This document shows, piece after piece, positions 38,503 to 47,582 of a DNA stretch of 64,000 nt (position 1 is its first letter; each line of letters begins with the position of its first letter). The notes under the pieces are model-generated. The model saw nothing but the letters and a program-made list of their open reading frames with translations. It had not been told where the DNA came from and did not search any database. Both the position numbers and the translations under genes were made by a program. This DNA comes from Carpediemonas membranifera (lineage: Eukaryota; Fornicata). The stretch is from NCBI GenBank assembly GCA_019828565.1, contig JAHDYR010000002.1:186001-250000 (forward strand), given 5' to 3'.

Positions 38503-40167
38503 ATGTTCCATGGGTCGGTCCTTAAATCGCAAAATTCACCAAAAATCTCAACCACCGACCAAATGGAAGAAGGAAACACTTTAGACGAGTCCATGTCCTT
38601 TATTCCCACAGGAGGTGCGGTGGAAATCTCCTTTGAGCCGCAAGATGGCGAGACGCACCCAGAAACGGACGAACAATCTCCTTCAGAGGCCGATACCCCC
38701 CCTGGCGGTGATTCCTCAGCCCCTAATGAGAACAAGCCCGTTCAAAAGCCTGAACAAGTGGCGAAGAAGCCGGCAGGTACCGCATCCAAGCCTGTTTCCA
38801 AGACGAGAACAACTGCGCGCCCATCTGCCTCCAAGACCTCTGCCCAGCCTACAGACCGGAAACCAGCCCCCTCCAAACCAACCAAACCGCGTCTCACGAA
38901 GAAAACAGCCCCTTCTTCCGAGAAAAAGACAGGCCTGACGAAGTACCTATACACGGTGCTCTCTGGCAACAACAGCGCCCTCGTCAAGCGGGTGGTCAGA
39001 TCCAGACCATGGTGGGAGCCCCAAGAGGATGAGACGTCGGCCAACTATCATTTACGGTGGAAGCAATCCGGCGGAGGCATTCAGTACGGATCTCTGCTCA
39101 ATCGGGCAGACCATCGTCAAGCAGTCAACCACCTGCCGAACAACCGCGAGATGTGCACTAAGACTGGCCTTGTACGGAATCTCCGGATGATGCTTGACCG
39201 CAAATCTTCTGCCTCAGTCGCCCTCGCAGACATTGTCCCAGATACGTACGAGTTTCACTCGTACACTGACAACTCCTTCTTACGCTGGAAGAAGAAGTTC
39301 CAGGACAACGCCAAGCGTGCTGCGGCAGGCACTGCGCCTCCGGGTTGGGAAAAAAACTTATGGATCGCCAAGCCAGAGAGCCTGAACCGTGGGCGTGGTA
39401 TTTCTGTTGTGAGAACGCTGGAAGAGCTGGAGAACGTTACTAAGCTGTCCAAAGCGACCAACCAGCAGACATGGATTATTCAAAAGTACCTTGAGAAACC
39501 CATGCTCATCGACGGTCGCAAGTTCGACATCAGGCAATATGTCCTTGTGACGAACACCATGGACGTCTACTTCTACAAGCACGGCTACCTCCGCCTCACG
39601 TCCGTGCCCTACGACGACGCCTCGACAGATCCCGCCGTTCATCTAACCAACAACGCAGTGCAATGCAAACTAGATCACTACGGCGAGCACGAGGAGGGGA
39701 ATATGATGACTTACTATCAGCTAGATGAGGCAATCAAGGCCCAGGGCGGGGCTGGTCTTGACCCAGTTGTTGAGCAGATGAAGGCGCAGGTCAAGCTTGT
39801 GATTCAAAGCGTGGCGAAGAAGATGAACGCTGAGCGGTACAAGTCCCCGTTCTTTGAGGTCTTCGGTTTTGATTTCATGGTTATGGCTGAATCTTTTAAG
39901 GTCTTAACGATCGAAGTCAACACAAATCCCGCAATCTCAACATGCTCGTCCATACTTAAGAAGCTCTTGCCAGAGATGCTTGACGATGCTTTCTCACTCA
40001 CCCTTGACAAGTCACACCCACCCCCAAGAGGAACATCGAAGTCTAGTATTGTTGTGGCCGGAGGCAGCACCGAACTTGAGGTGGGGGATCCACCCCTTCT
40101 CAAATGGGGTGATGAGTGCGGTATTACTAGGGGTAACAGGTGGGAAAAGCTCGGATCATTTTTGTAA
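38503..40167 (+). CDS. Tubulin-tyrosine-ligase-like protein (TTLL)
   Basis: 554 aa; ATG 38503 or 38563. The N-terminal 140 residues are disordered, Pro/Lys/Ser-rich and may bind microtubules. The TTL domain contains WIAKPESLNRGRGI, a GRKFDIRQYVLVT lysine/arginine motif, YFYKHGYLRLTS, HLTNNAVQ, FFEVFGFDFM and the Mg-binding IEVNTNP. TTLLs ligate Glu, Gly or Tyr to tubulin tails. GRKFDIRQ and the YF(Y)KHGYLR segment resemble the TTLL3/8/10 glycylase side. Indicates axonemal microtubules. Divergently placed from ORC4 (50 bp). Confidence 0.85.
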   Translation: MFHGSVLKSQNSPKISTTDQMEEGNTLDESMSFIPTGGAVEISFEPQDGETHPETDEQSPSEADTPPGGDSSAPNENKPVQKPEQVAKKPAGTASKPVSKTRTTARPSASKTSAQPTDRKPAPSKPTKPRLTKKTAPSSEKKTGLTKYLYTVLSGNNSALVKRVVRSRPWWEPQEDETSANYHLRWKQSGGGIQYGSLLNRADHRQAVNHLPNNREMCTKTGLVRNLRMMLDRKSSASVALADIVPDTYEFHSYTDNSFLRWKKKFQDNAKRAAAGTAPPGWEKNLWIAKPESLNRGRGISVVRTLEELENVTKLSKATNQQTWIIQKYLEKPMLIDGRKFDIRQYVLVTNTMDVYFYKHGYLRLTSVPYDDASTDPAVHLTNNAVQCKLDHYGEHEEGNMMTYYQLDEAIKAQGGAGLDPVVEQMKAQVKLVIQSVAKKMNAERYKSPFFEVFGFDFMVMAESFKVLTIEVNTNPAISTCSSILKKLLPEMLDDAFSLTLDKSHPPPRGTSKSSIVVAGGSTELEVGDPPLLKWGDECGITRGNRWEKLGSFL

Positions 40168-40386
40168 ATAGTCACTTTATGGATTGTAGGGGTCATGTTT
40201 ACGAGGTCGAGGTTGAGTGGAAAGGAGGATGGACTAACTTGGGGAAACCAGTGATGTGTCAATGTCTAAACAGCGAGCCAAGTGATCTAGAGACACAGTA
40301 TTAGACATTGGGCATGATTGTGGAGTCTGAGCCAAGTTTAAACGGTCGGACAACTTGACAAGGAGTCGCCGAAGACAAGGAGGCAA

Positions 40387-41268
40387 ATGGGGGTCCAAAT
40401 CAATAATGGGCGGAATAGAACGATCGTTATTGCCAGTACAAGTGTACTAGCGGTACTCCTTGCCCTGTTGATCGCTTCGACGCTGTACTACTCTGCCACA
40501 CTCCTTTACCGCCATGCAACGGGATCCGAGGGTTCTGGAAGCTGGATACCTGGTTTTATCGGGCTAGTTCTCGACTTGTCCATGATAATCGGTGCAACTG
40601 TCGGCTACATCGCCCAATGCCGCTCTATCATCGTCCTTCGATCCTCCCAGGGCTTTTCCTTGCTCATACCAGCCATACTTCTCTCCTCAAACACTCTCCG
40701 CTGCCTATGGTGGTTTGGGAACCACTATAGCACCGCCCTATTGATTCAAGCCGTCATCCAGATCGGCGTGCAGCTTGTGCTTCTATACCTTGCAGTGAAG
40801 TACCGATCAAAGACAGGCGGAGAGGGTAAGAAGCCGACAGAATCTGTGTGGATGTACAAGCTGAGGCATTTTTGGGCATGGGACTCTTTTTCTGACTTTT
40901 TCTACGTCTACGCTGTCTTTGCTGCATTCTTTTTCGTTCTCACAGTCAGCATCACAGGTACCAGGCTACCGTTCGCCCCAGCATACATAGCCTGGCTCGG
41001 CTACTCCTCTATGCTCATCGAAGCAACCATCGCTATGCCGCAGATCTTCAGAAACTTCCGTAAGAAGTCCACGCGCGGCCTTAGTGCAATCATGATAGGG
41101 GCTTGGCTCTTTGGAGATACATACAAGCTGTTCTACTACATCATTGCTGCCCAGCCGGCGCCCTTTATCGTGTGCGCGGTGATTCAACTCGTGGATGATC
41201 TGATCGTGGTTTACCAGATGAGAGCATATAAGACTGTGATGAGCCCAGTCGTTGAGAGCAAGGTGTGA
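40387..41268 (+). CDS. SLC66A2: PQ-loop protein, SLC66A2 (PQLC1)-like
   Basis: 293 aa with about seven membrane spans and two PQ-loop-like repeats: IAQCRSIIVLRSSQGFS and AMPQIFRNFRKKSTRGLS. The HFWAWDSFSDF segment between repeats and the downstream GDTYKLFYY and LVDDLIVVYQ motifs are diagnostic of the SLC66A2/ANY1 branch, linked to endosome and Golgi lipid asymmetry. The first repeat has AQ instead of PQ. It is 219 bp downstream of TTLL on the same strand. Confidence 0.8.
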   Translation: MGVQINNGRNRTIVIASTSVLAVLLALLIASTLYYSATLLYRHATGSEGSGSWIPGFIGLVLDLSMIIGATVGYIAQCRSIIVLRSSQGFSLLIPAILLSSNTLRCLWWFGNHYSTALLIQAVIQIGVQLVLLYLAVKYRSKTGGEGKKPTESVWMYKLRHFWAWDSFSDFFYVYAVFAAFFFVLTVSITGTRLPFAPAYIAWLGYSSMLIEATIAMPQIFRNFRKKSTRGLSAIMIGAWLFGDTYKLFYYIIAAQPAPFIVCAVIQLVDDLIVVYQMRAYKTVMSPVVESKV

Positions 41269-41519
41269 GTATACGGGTGTTATGTGTCCATATGTAAATC
41301 TCGCGGCTGTCTGACTCTCGCACCATGCTGATATATCCTTTTTTATTCCCTCACGCTTGTTAACCACCCGAGCAACAGGCTAACTGACCACATCTACATA
41401 CACCGCTGCTGATATATATATTTGGCGGTCTGAGTATTACTTTACACATTCGACTCCAAACCACACCACATAAACGTAAAGCTGGTATTTTATCCTATCT
41501 CATCGCGCTTGTCGTGCGC

Positions 41520-43439
41520 TCAAAGCTCGTCGTGCGTGTAATCATCGCCGCCCTGCTCGGCGTAGACCTTGGCGACAATGGGGTTCGTCACCTTCTCGAG
41601 CTCGGCCGTCTTCTCCTGGTACTCCTCAGCGGAGGCCTCGGGGTTGCTGTCGAGCCAGGCGAGGGTCTCCTTGACGGCCTCAAGGATGGTCTCCTTGTCA
41701 TCCTCGGCAAGCTTGTCGCCAAGCTTGTCGTCGTCGGTAACCTGCTGCTTATACTGGTACGCGAGGCCCTCGAGGTTGTTCCTGGCCTGGACGCGCTCCC
41801 TGATGACCTTATCCTCCTCCTCGTGTGCCTGCGCCTCCTCTACAAGGCGGTCGATCTCGTCCTTCGAAAGACGGCCGGCCTCGTGCTTGATGACGACGTG
41901 GTTAGTGTTGCCAGTGCCCTTGTCGAGGGCCGAGACGGTAAGGATGCCGTCGCTGTCAATCTCGAACGTTACTTCAATCTGGGGGACGCCGCGCTGAGCC
42001 GGGGGAATTCCGGTCAGGTCGAACTCCCCGAGCTCGTGGTTGTCCGCAGTCATTGCCCGCTCGCCCTCAAAGACCTGGATGCGGACAGAGGGCTGGTTAT
42101 CGGCCGCCGTGGTGAAGATCTGCTCGCGCTTGCACGGGATTGAGGTGCCGCGCTCGACGATCTTGGTCATGACGCCGCCGGTGGTCTCGATGCCGAGCGT
42201 GAGGGGGTTAATGTCGATGAGGAGGGCGCGCTTCTCGTCGCCAGAGAGGATGGCACCCTGGACGGCAGCACCATAGGCGACGGCCTCGTCGGGGTTGATG
42301 GACTTGTGGAGCTCCTTGCCGTTGAAGAAGTCAGACAGCATCTGCTGCACCTTGGGGATGCGGGTCGACCCGCCGACGAGTACAACCTCGTCAATCTCGG
42401 ACTTGCGGAGGCCAGAGTCCTTGAGAACCTGCTTCACAGGCTCAAGGGTCTTCTTAAAGAGATCAGCGTTGAGGTCCTCGAACTTGGCGCGGGTGAGGGT
42501 CTCAGAGAAGTCGATGCCAGCCATGATGGACTCAATCTCGATGGTGGTACGCATCTGGGTTGACAGAGTGCGCTTGGCCTTCTCAATCTCGCGGCGGAGG
42601 CGCTGGATGGCGCGGGGGGAGGCGCGGAGGTCCTTGTCGTGCTTAGCCTTAAACTGCCCGACCATGTAGTCCATAACGCGCTGGTCGAAGTCCTCACCGC
42701 CGAGGTGAGTGTCGCCAGAGGTGGCGATGGCCTCGAAGACGCCGTCGATGATGTTGAGGACGGAGACATCGAAGGTTCCGCCACCGAGATCAAAGACGAG
42801 GATGTTGCGCTCGTCCTCCTTGTTGAGGCCGTATGCGATGGCAGCGGCAGTGGGCTCGTTGATCATGCGGACGACGTCCAGACCGGCGATGCGGCCGGCG
42901 TCCTTGGTGGCTGAGCGCTGGGCGTTGTTGAAGTAGGCGGGCACGGTAACAACGGCCTTCTCGACGGGCTCGCCAAGGTAGTCTTCGGCGATCTGCTTCA
43001 TCTTTGTGAGGACGATGGCAGAGATCTCCTCGGGGGACATGAGCTTGTCCTCGCCCTTGACCTGAGCCTTGATGTAGGGCTTGCTGTCGTGCTCGACAAT
43101 CTTGAAGGGGAGGAGCTTCTTGTCGCGCTGGACCTCGGGGTCGGAGAACTCGCGACCGATGAGGCGCTTGACGTCAAAGATGGTGTTGAGGGGGTTGGAG
43201 GCGGACATGGTCTTGGCAGCGTCGCCAGCAACACGCTCAGTCTCCGTAAAGGAGACGAAGGATGGAGTAATACGGTTGCCAAGGTCATTGGCAATGATTT
43301 CAACATGGCCGTCCTTCTGGACGGCAACACAGGAGTATGTCGTGCCAAGATCGATGCCAATGATCGTCTCAGCGGCCACAAGGGCAAGGATGGAAGAAAT
43401 AATAAGTAATCTCGTCAAAGGAGAGGAAGGGAGAACCAT
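41520..43439 (-). CDS. BiP: ER Hsp70 chaperone BiP
   Basis: 639 aa. Signal peptide ([13 protein letters not shown] before [14 protein letters not shown]), complete Hsp70 ATPase ([33 protein letters not shown]), a substrate-binding domain and the C-terminal retrieval signal HDEL. BiP folds and translocates secretory proteins and senses ER stress with J-proteins and Ire1. No intron. The upstream region carries a TGACGTGT motif and a 20-bp palindrome. Confidence 0.97.
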   Translation of the reverse strand: MVLPSSPLTRLLIISSILALVAAETIIGIDLGTTYSCVAVQKDGHVEIIANDLGNRITPSFVSFTETERVAGDAAKTMSASNPLNTIFDVKRLIGREFSDPEVQRDKKLLPFKIVEHDSKPYIKAQVKGEDKLMSPEEISAIVLTKMKQIAEDYLGEPVEKAVVTVPAYFNNAQRSATKDAGRIAGLDVVRMINEPTAAAIAYGLNKEDERNILVFDLGGGTFDVSVLNIIDGVFEAIATSGDTHLGGEDFDQRVMDYMVGQFKAKHDKDLRASPRAIQRLRREIEKAKRTLSTQMRTTIEIESIMAGIDFSETLTRAKFEDLNADLFKKTLEPVKQVLKDSGLRKSEIDEVVLVGGSTRIPKVQQMLSDFFNGKELHKSINPDEAVAYGAAVQGAILSGDEKRALLIDINPLTLGIETTGGVMTKIVERGTSIPCKREQIFTTAADNQPSVRIQVFEGERAMTADNHELGEFDLTGIPPAQRGVPQIEVTFEIDSDGILTVSALDKGTGNTNHVVIKHEAGRLSKDEIDRLVEEAQAHEEEDKVIRERVQARNNLEGLAYQYKQQVTDDDKLGDKLAEDDKETILEAVKETLAWLDSNPEASAEEYQEKTAELEKVTNPIVAKVYAEQGGDDYTHDEL

Positions 43440-43491
43440 TACGATGATTCGCTTATCTGTCGGATGACTGAAACAACATGCTTACGGCTGA

Positions 43492-43526
43492 TGACGTGTG
43501 CAAGAAAATTTAACGATCGTTAAATT
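43492..43526. promoter_or_regulatory. UPRE-like TGACGTGT and perfect 20-bp palindrome before BiP
   Basis: TGACGTGT (43492-43499) resembles the bZIP-bound unfolded-protein-response element. It is followed by the perfect palindrome AATTTAACGATCGTTAAATT (43507-43526), 68 bp upstream of the BiP ATG. Candidate stress-response or dimeric regulator sites. Confidence 0.4.
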
Positions 43527-43549
43527 CATGAAGCCCTGGTGACGAGGAC

Positions 43550-44283
43550 TCTATTCGAAGGCTGCTTGGGGGTTGACGGACTCTCGTGGCGCCCGCAGTT
43601 TACCATGGCGGTGTTGGCAAGAATCACTCATGACAATTTTCCTAACATTTCGTCGGCAGGAGTCGGGCAACCAACCAATCATGGCATCAGTTCGGTTTAA
43701 AACCCATAGTGTGTGTTTTCCCATCATTACCGCCAATCATTGCCTCCTTCCTTCCTTGCTACGTCTAGATTATTTGATTCTGACCGAATCAACGTTCACC
43801 AAGCCGCATCTACCGTTTCTCATGAGAAACGGGAAATGACCAGTCGATCACACCTTTATCTTGTCAGAAGTATGTCCGGCATCAGCTTGACAGGGAGCTA
43901 TTGACGAAGTGAGACTGAGTCAATCATTTTGATCCGCACAAAATCGAGATCATATTTCCGATGTCGGTTTATACTGGGATATGATGTCTCGGGGAATGAT
44001 AAAGAAGCCATTAATGCCCAAGTTGCCAAGGTCTGTTTGGTGGTCAGTGTGACATTGGACCGGAGAATCAAAGAATCTGGTCGCGGCAGTGAGTGTTTAA
44101 AAGTCGTTTCAAGATGGGCATACGTTATTATAGGCACATGAGTTGCAAATAGGGCAGGCTGACATTTCACGCGGGGAAATAGGCCTGGTCAAGGTTAGTA
44201 GCGCAGACCACCTGGAATCTCGGAGTTGAGCCCACAACATACTTTGTAGTGAATTGGTTCGTGAGCCTCGGCGAGGTGGGCGC
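43550..44283. other. Intergenic spacer
   Basis: About 730 bp between the divergent BiP and GARP genes. No ORF or RNA gene can be supported beyond the BiP-proximal elements. Confidence 0.4.
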
Positions 44284-44988
44284 ATGACTGCGAATCAGGT
44301 AGATCTTTCTTGCGAGATTACAGGAAATAGATCCCGCATAATTTCGAGTGCGATATTGCTGATGGCGGAAGCAAACGCTTTAGCAGCGAATGCCGCGCCT
44401 TCTGCCACGAGCCTAGATGTACCAGCTATCGCTATGCAACCTAGCGCGGTTTCCGCAGTACCGATGCCTGCGCCAGCAGTTTCAGCCCCCGTCATTGCGC
44501 AATCAACCGTTACTGCAGCTATTCCACCGCCCATTCAGCCTAAAGACGAACTTGATAGCCAAGACGCCCCAATCAAGAAGGGGAAACATCGGCGTCCACG
44601 GATTCGCTGGTCTCCGCAACTCCACGATGCATTTGAGAAGGCAGTGCTCAAGCTAGGCGTGAAATCTGCCCAGCCCCGGTACATACAAGCAGAAATGGAG
44701 GCGATGGGCGTTGAAGGCCTCTCTCGCGAATCGATTGCATCGCATTTGCAAAAGTTCCGCCAAAACATTGTCCAAATGCACGGGCTTTCCAACACGGAGC
44801 AGCTCACAGATCAGCACGGGGCCGTCCTTGGCGGTACCGTTCCTGCTGCCACAACTCATACGGCGCCCGTGCCTGAGCGGGCCTCGTTCCAAACGGCCGA
44901 GGTTGACGGGTGGTTGAGGTCCCGACTTGGTAAGATTAAGGAGCCGAACGCTGTCGTTAGAGACCCGGATAGAGATGAGCGTTCTTGA
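44284..44988 (+). CDS. GARP (MYB-like) family DNA-binding protein
   Basis: ATG 44284 gives 234 aa. A low-complexity Ala/Pro N-terminus is followed by a GARP/MYB-like helix-turn-helix of about 55 residues: RIRWSPQLHDAFEKAVLKLG, RYIQAEMEAMGVEGLSRESI and the signature SHLQKFR (plant consensus SHLQKYR). The basic KKGKHRRPRIRW start is typical. GARP proteins are transcription factors in plants and also occur in Giardia. A possible small intron near the N-terminus (GTAGAT...TTACAG) cannot be confirmed. Confidence 0.85.
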   Translation: MTANQVDLSCEITGNRSRIISSAILLMAEANALAANAAPSATSLDVPAIAMQPSAVSAVPMPAPAVSAPVIAQSTVTAAIPPPIQPKDELDSQDAPIKKGKHRRPRIRWSPQLHDAFEKAVLKLGVKSAQPRYIQAEMEAMGVEGLSRESIASHLQKFRQNIVQMHGLSNTEQLTDQHGAVLGGTVPAATTHTAPVPERASFQTAEVDGWLRSRLGKIKEPNAVVRDPDRDERS

Positions 44989-45894
44989 TTGATTCTTGCG
45001 GTTTGCTTTGCTAAATTTGTATTTCTAGGTAAAGTTGGTTGGGTGAATGGCTGTCACGAGCTGGGATGAAGATTTGGATGATGTCAATCAGATCTCCGGA
45101 GGATACCCAGTAAAATGCTCGCTAGAGGGTCAGGTGACCTTCTCGGGATCTTTTGATTTGTTCGGGACCGATTATCGAGTCAATCTCAGTCGGATGACCC
45201 AATAATCGGATATCCATCAAGATCACTCGATTGTGCGACCGGATGAGACAGAATCAGACCCAACCTTGGGTTATTTGGTGAAGATTTGAGTGATTCAGCA
45301 CAAAGCTCTCGTAATCGAACTCAATAATCATCGATGCGGTTGGAGAAAGCGGATACGTGAATGGTATGATAGTTTAGAGTTGTAATAATGTCCAGTAATA
45401 CTGGGTTTGTGCATATTATTGTGTAGTAAGGCTCTGTATGCTTCCATGGCGCTGAAGCAGCCCCTTTCTCGCTCAGCTTGAGAATCATGACAAAGAAAAT
45501 GACAGTAGGAGTTACAATCAGCATGCCCCGCTCATATGTGTGCTCTGAGAGCATGCCTGAACTTCTATACATTCATGGCGTTCTCACTCGGAGCTGAGCA
45601 CGGCCCAGCGCAGCCACACAACGCTTGCTGAACGGCCAAAGACTTGGACGATAGCCCCAAGCAGTAGCGTCACGACGTTCTAAGCCTCAGAGGTGGCCCA
45701 AGACTGTTGTGCCCGAAACCTCGATCGGATAGTCACTTGGGTATCTCCGCTTAGTGCTGGCAGTGAAATTGATACTGTACGGTTGCAGAGCTTCGTGGCT
45801 TCGTGGCACGTTTGTGCCAGCTCGTTACTCTGCGCAGTGTTCGTTGTTTTATATTGTCAGTTTTAACCAGACGACGAAACAGGCCCCTTTTTCG
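44989..45894. other. Intergenic spacer with one hairpin
   Basis: About 900 bp between two plus-strand genes. The only structure seen is an inverted repeat at 45168-45182 and 45195-45209 (CCGATTATCGAGTCA / TGACCCAATAATCGG, two mismatches, 12-nt loop). No gene supported. Confidence 0.45.
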
Positions 45895-46887
45895 ATGGTG
45901 GAGCAAGTTACGATCGTTCGGTTAGCGTTTATTATCGTATTCTCAGTCTTTGTTCAGTCTGCATGCTCCATTCTTTCCAAAATGAGCCAGGTTAACGGCA
46001 ACTATGAGTATAGCGTACCAGTGAGCAATTTCGCCATCGAAGTAGTCAAATTCGCGGTTGCATCCACACTATTCTACACACGAACGCCATCTCCTGCCCG
46101 GCAACAGCAACTCTCGACCTTTTTTCACTGTCGTCGTGACATTGTCTTCTTTGCCATCCCCTCGCTCATCTACGTCTGCGTCAACATTACGTACATGATT
46201 ATGTTCATATTCACTGACCCTGGTACCGCTCAGATGCTCGTCAACTTCAAGCTGATCACGACTGCCATCCTCTCTGAGATTGTGTTTGCCAAGCTTCTTT
46301 CCAGACCACAGTGGCTTTCACTCATCATGACGTTCGTAGGCCTTGCTCTAACATCATGGCCGATGTCTGGCAAGTCGTTTGAGTCTGACATTGTCATTTC
46401 ATTCGCCCTGGCCTTCGCGTTCTCCGTCTTTAGCGCCTGTGCTGGTGTCTCATGCGAGTACGTGTTCAAGCGCACAGACTATAGCCTGCACATGCAGAAC
46501 AGCGTGATGTACTTCTACGGCGCCGTGATTAGCCTCATCACCGCCGCTGTCGCCGACCCGTCCGTTGTACTCAACCCGTTCGCCGGATTCAACACGTACG
46601 CTATTCTGCTCGTTTTGATGAGGGCCGTCTCGGGACTTCTCATCTCGGCCGTAATGAAGTATGCAGACACGATTACGAAGAACTTCTGCAGTGCCGCCTC
46701 GTTGTGTGCAACTGTGATCTTGTCCAAGCTCATTTTCGACGTTCCCATCATTGCCCAAAAGAGCTTTGCTATCATCATCATATTCAACGCGATGCTTTTG
46801 TACGGCATTCCAGAGTCCAAGGCGCCCGCTCCTGCTGTCGAACACCGCAAGGTCGAACTGTCGGATGGTGAGGAGGGGGACGTTTGA
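45895..46887 (+). CDS. Nucleotide-sugar transporter, SLC35A-like
   Basis: 330 aa from ATG 45895 (the frame is open further upstream but without membrane-protein character). About ten membrane spans. NST signatures: GTAQMLVNFKLITTAILSE followed by RPQWLSLIMTFVGLAL in the first half, and SGLLISAVMKYADTITKNF in the second, typical of the UDP-Gal/UDP-GlcNAc/CMP-sialic acid transporter family in Golgi or ER. The substrate cannot be read from sequence. Tail acidic and cytosolic. Confidence 0.85.
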   Translation: MVEQVTIVRLAFIIVFSVFVQSACSILSKMSQVNGNYEYSVPVSNFAIEVVKFAVASTLFYTRTPSPARQQQLSTFFHCRRDIVFFAIPSLIYVCVNITYMIMFIFTDPGTAQMLVNFKLITTAILSEIVFAKLLSRPQWLSLIMTFVGLALTSWPMSGKSFESDIVISFALAFAFSVFSACAGVSCEYVFKRTDYSLHMQNSVMYFYGAVISLITAAVADPSVVLNPFAGFNTYAILLVLMRAVSGLLISAVMKYADTITKNFCSAASLCATVILSKLIFDVPIIAQKSFAIIIIFNAMLLYGIPESKAPAPAVEHRKVELSDGEEGDV

Positions 46888-47582
46888 GGGTATTGTATCG
46901 GATATTATAAATGGTCGGGTCGAGGGTGGGTCGATGGAATCGGTCTGCTGTGTTGGAGGGTCCTAGAGTGTTCCAGAACGACAGGCAGATGAATGTGAAC
47001 GTGCATTTTGTTGCTACAATGAAGGAGGAGTTTGAGATACTGGAGGGCATGGCTTCAAGACGGTTGCCGCCCCCTTTAGCTGGTGAGAGCTTCAGCACAC
47101 CTACGCTGAACGACCAAAGTTGATGTTGCCCGTCCTTCAATCATAAGAGTCGCCGTCGTCATCATCTGGAGAAATATCTGTTGCTGTTCAGAGGCGAATA
47201 CATTACACCATATACATGTGACACACACCATGGTGGACACATGCAAAAGTGTCGAGACCCGGCCTGTTGGTGCATTGGTTGCTCGGCCTGTGTCTGGGTC
47301 TGCCCGACCAACGTCAGTCTCACCAGCGACGTCGCAGCTGACCTGGAGATGGTTGGAAAGGGGCTTCTAAAGATGTGTGGTCCACGCATATAACAGTTTC
47401 CACGGCCGTTTCCCCCATTAATTCAAACCCCAGAGCGCTGTCACCTTCTCCGGCAGAATAAACCAAATAGTCTTGCCCAAGCCCCCATGTGCCAACATGC
47501 TCATACTCACCAAATTTTTAGATACGGTGGATATATATAATATGTCGATATCTGCTGCCCAAAACATATACACATCAAACAC
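46888..47582. other. Spacer between convergent genes
   Basis: About 700 bp between the transporter and phosphodiesterase stops. The one candidate gene is the Cys-rich mini-ORF at 47241-47393; a minus-strand reading without ATG overlaps it. Otherwise nothing seen. Confidence 0.4.
47241..47393 (+). CDS. Possible Cys-rich mini-protein (ferredoxin-like motif)
   Basis: 50 codons from ATG 47241. Contains CIGCSACVWVCPTN, an exact CxxCxxCxxxCP motif as in 4Fe-4S ferredoxins, preceded by CRDPACW. Only one cluster motif and no full ferredoxin fold. It may be a 3' exon, a small metalloprotein or chance. Confidence 0.2.
   Translation: MQKCRDPACWCIGCSACVWVCPTNVSLTSDVAADLEMVGKGLLKMCGPRI

Noticed and set aside
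41514-42143. Long plus-strand ORFs opposite BiP
   Set aside because: Mirror of strongly biased Hsp70 codons; BiP on the minus strand is certain.
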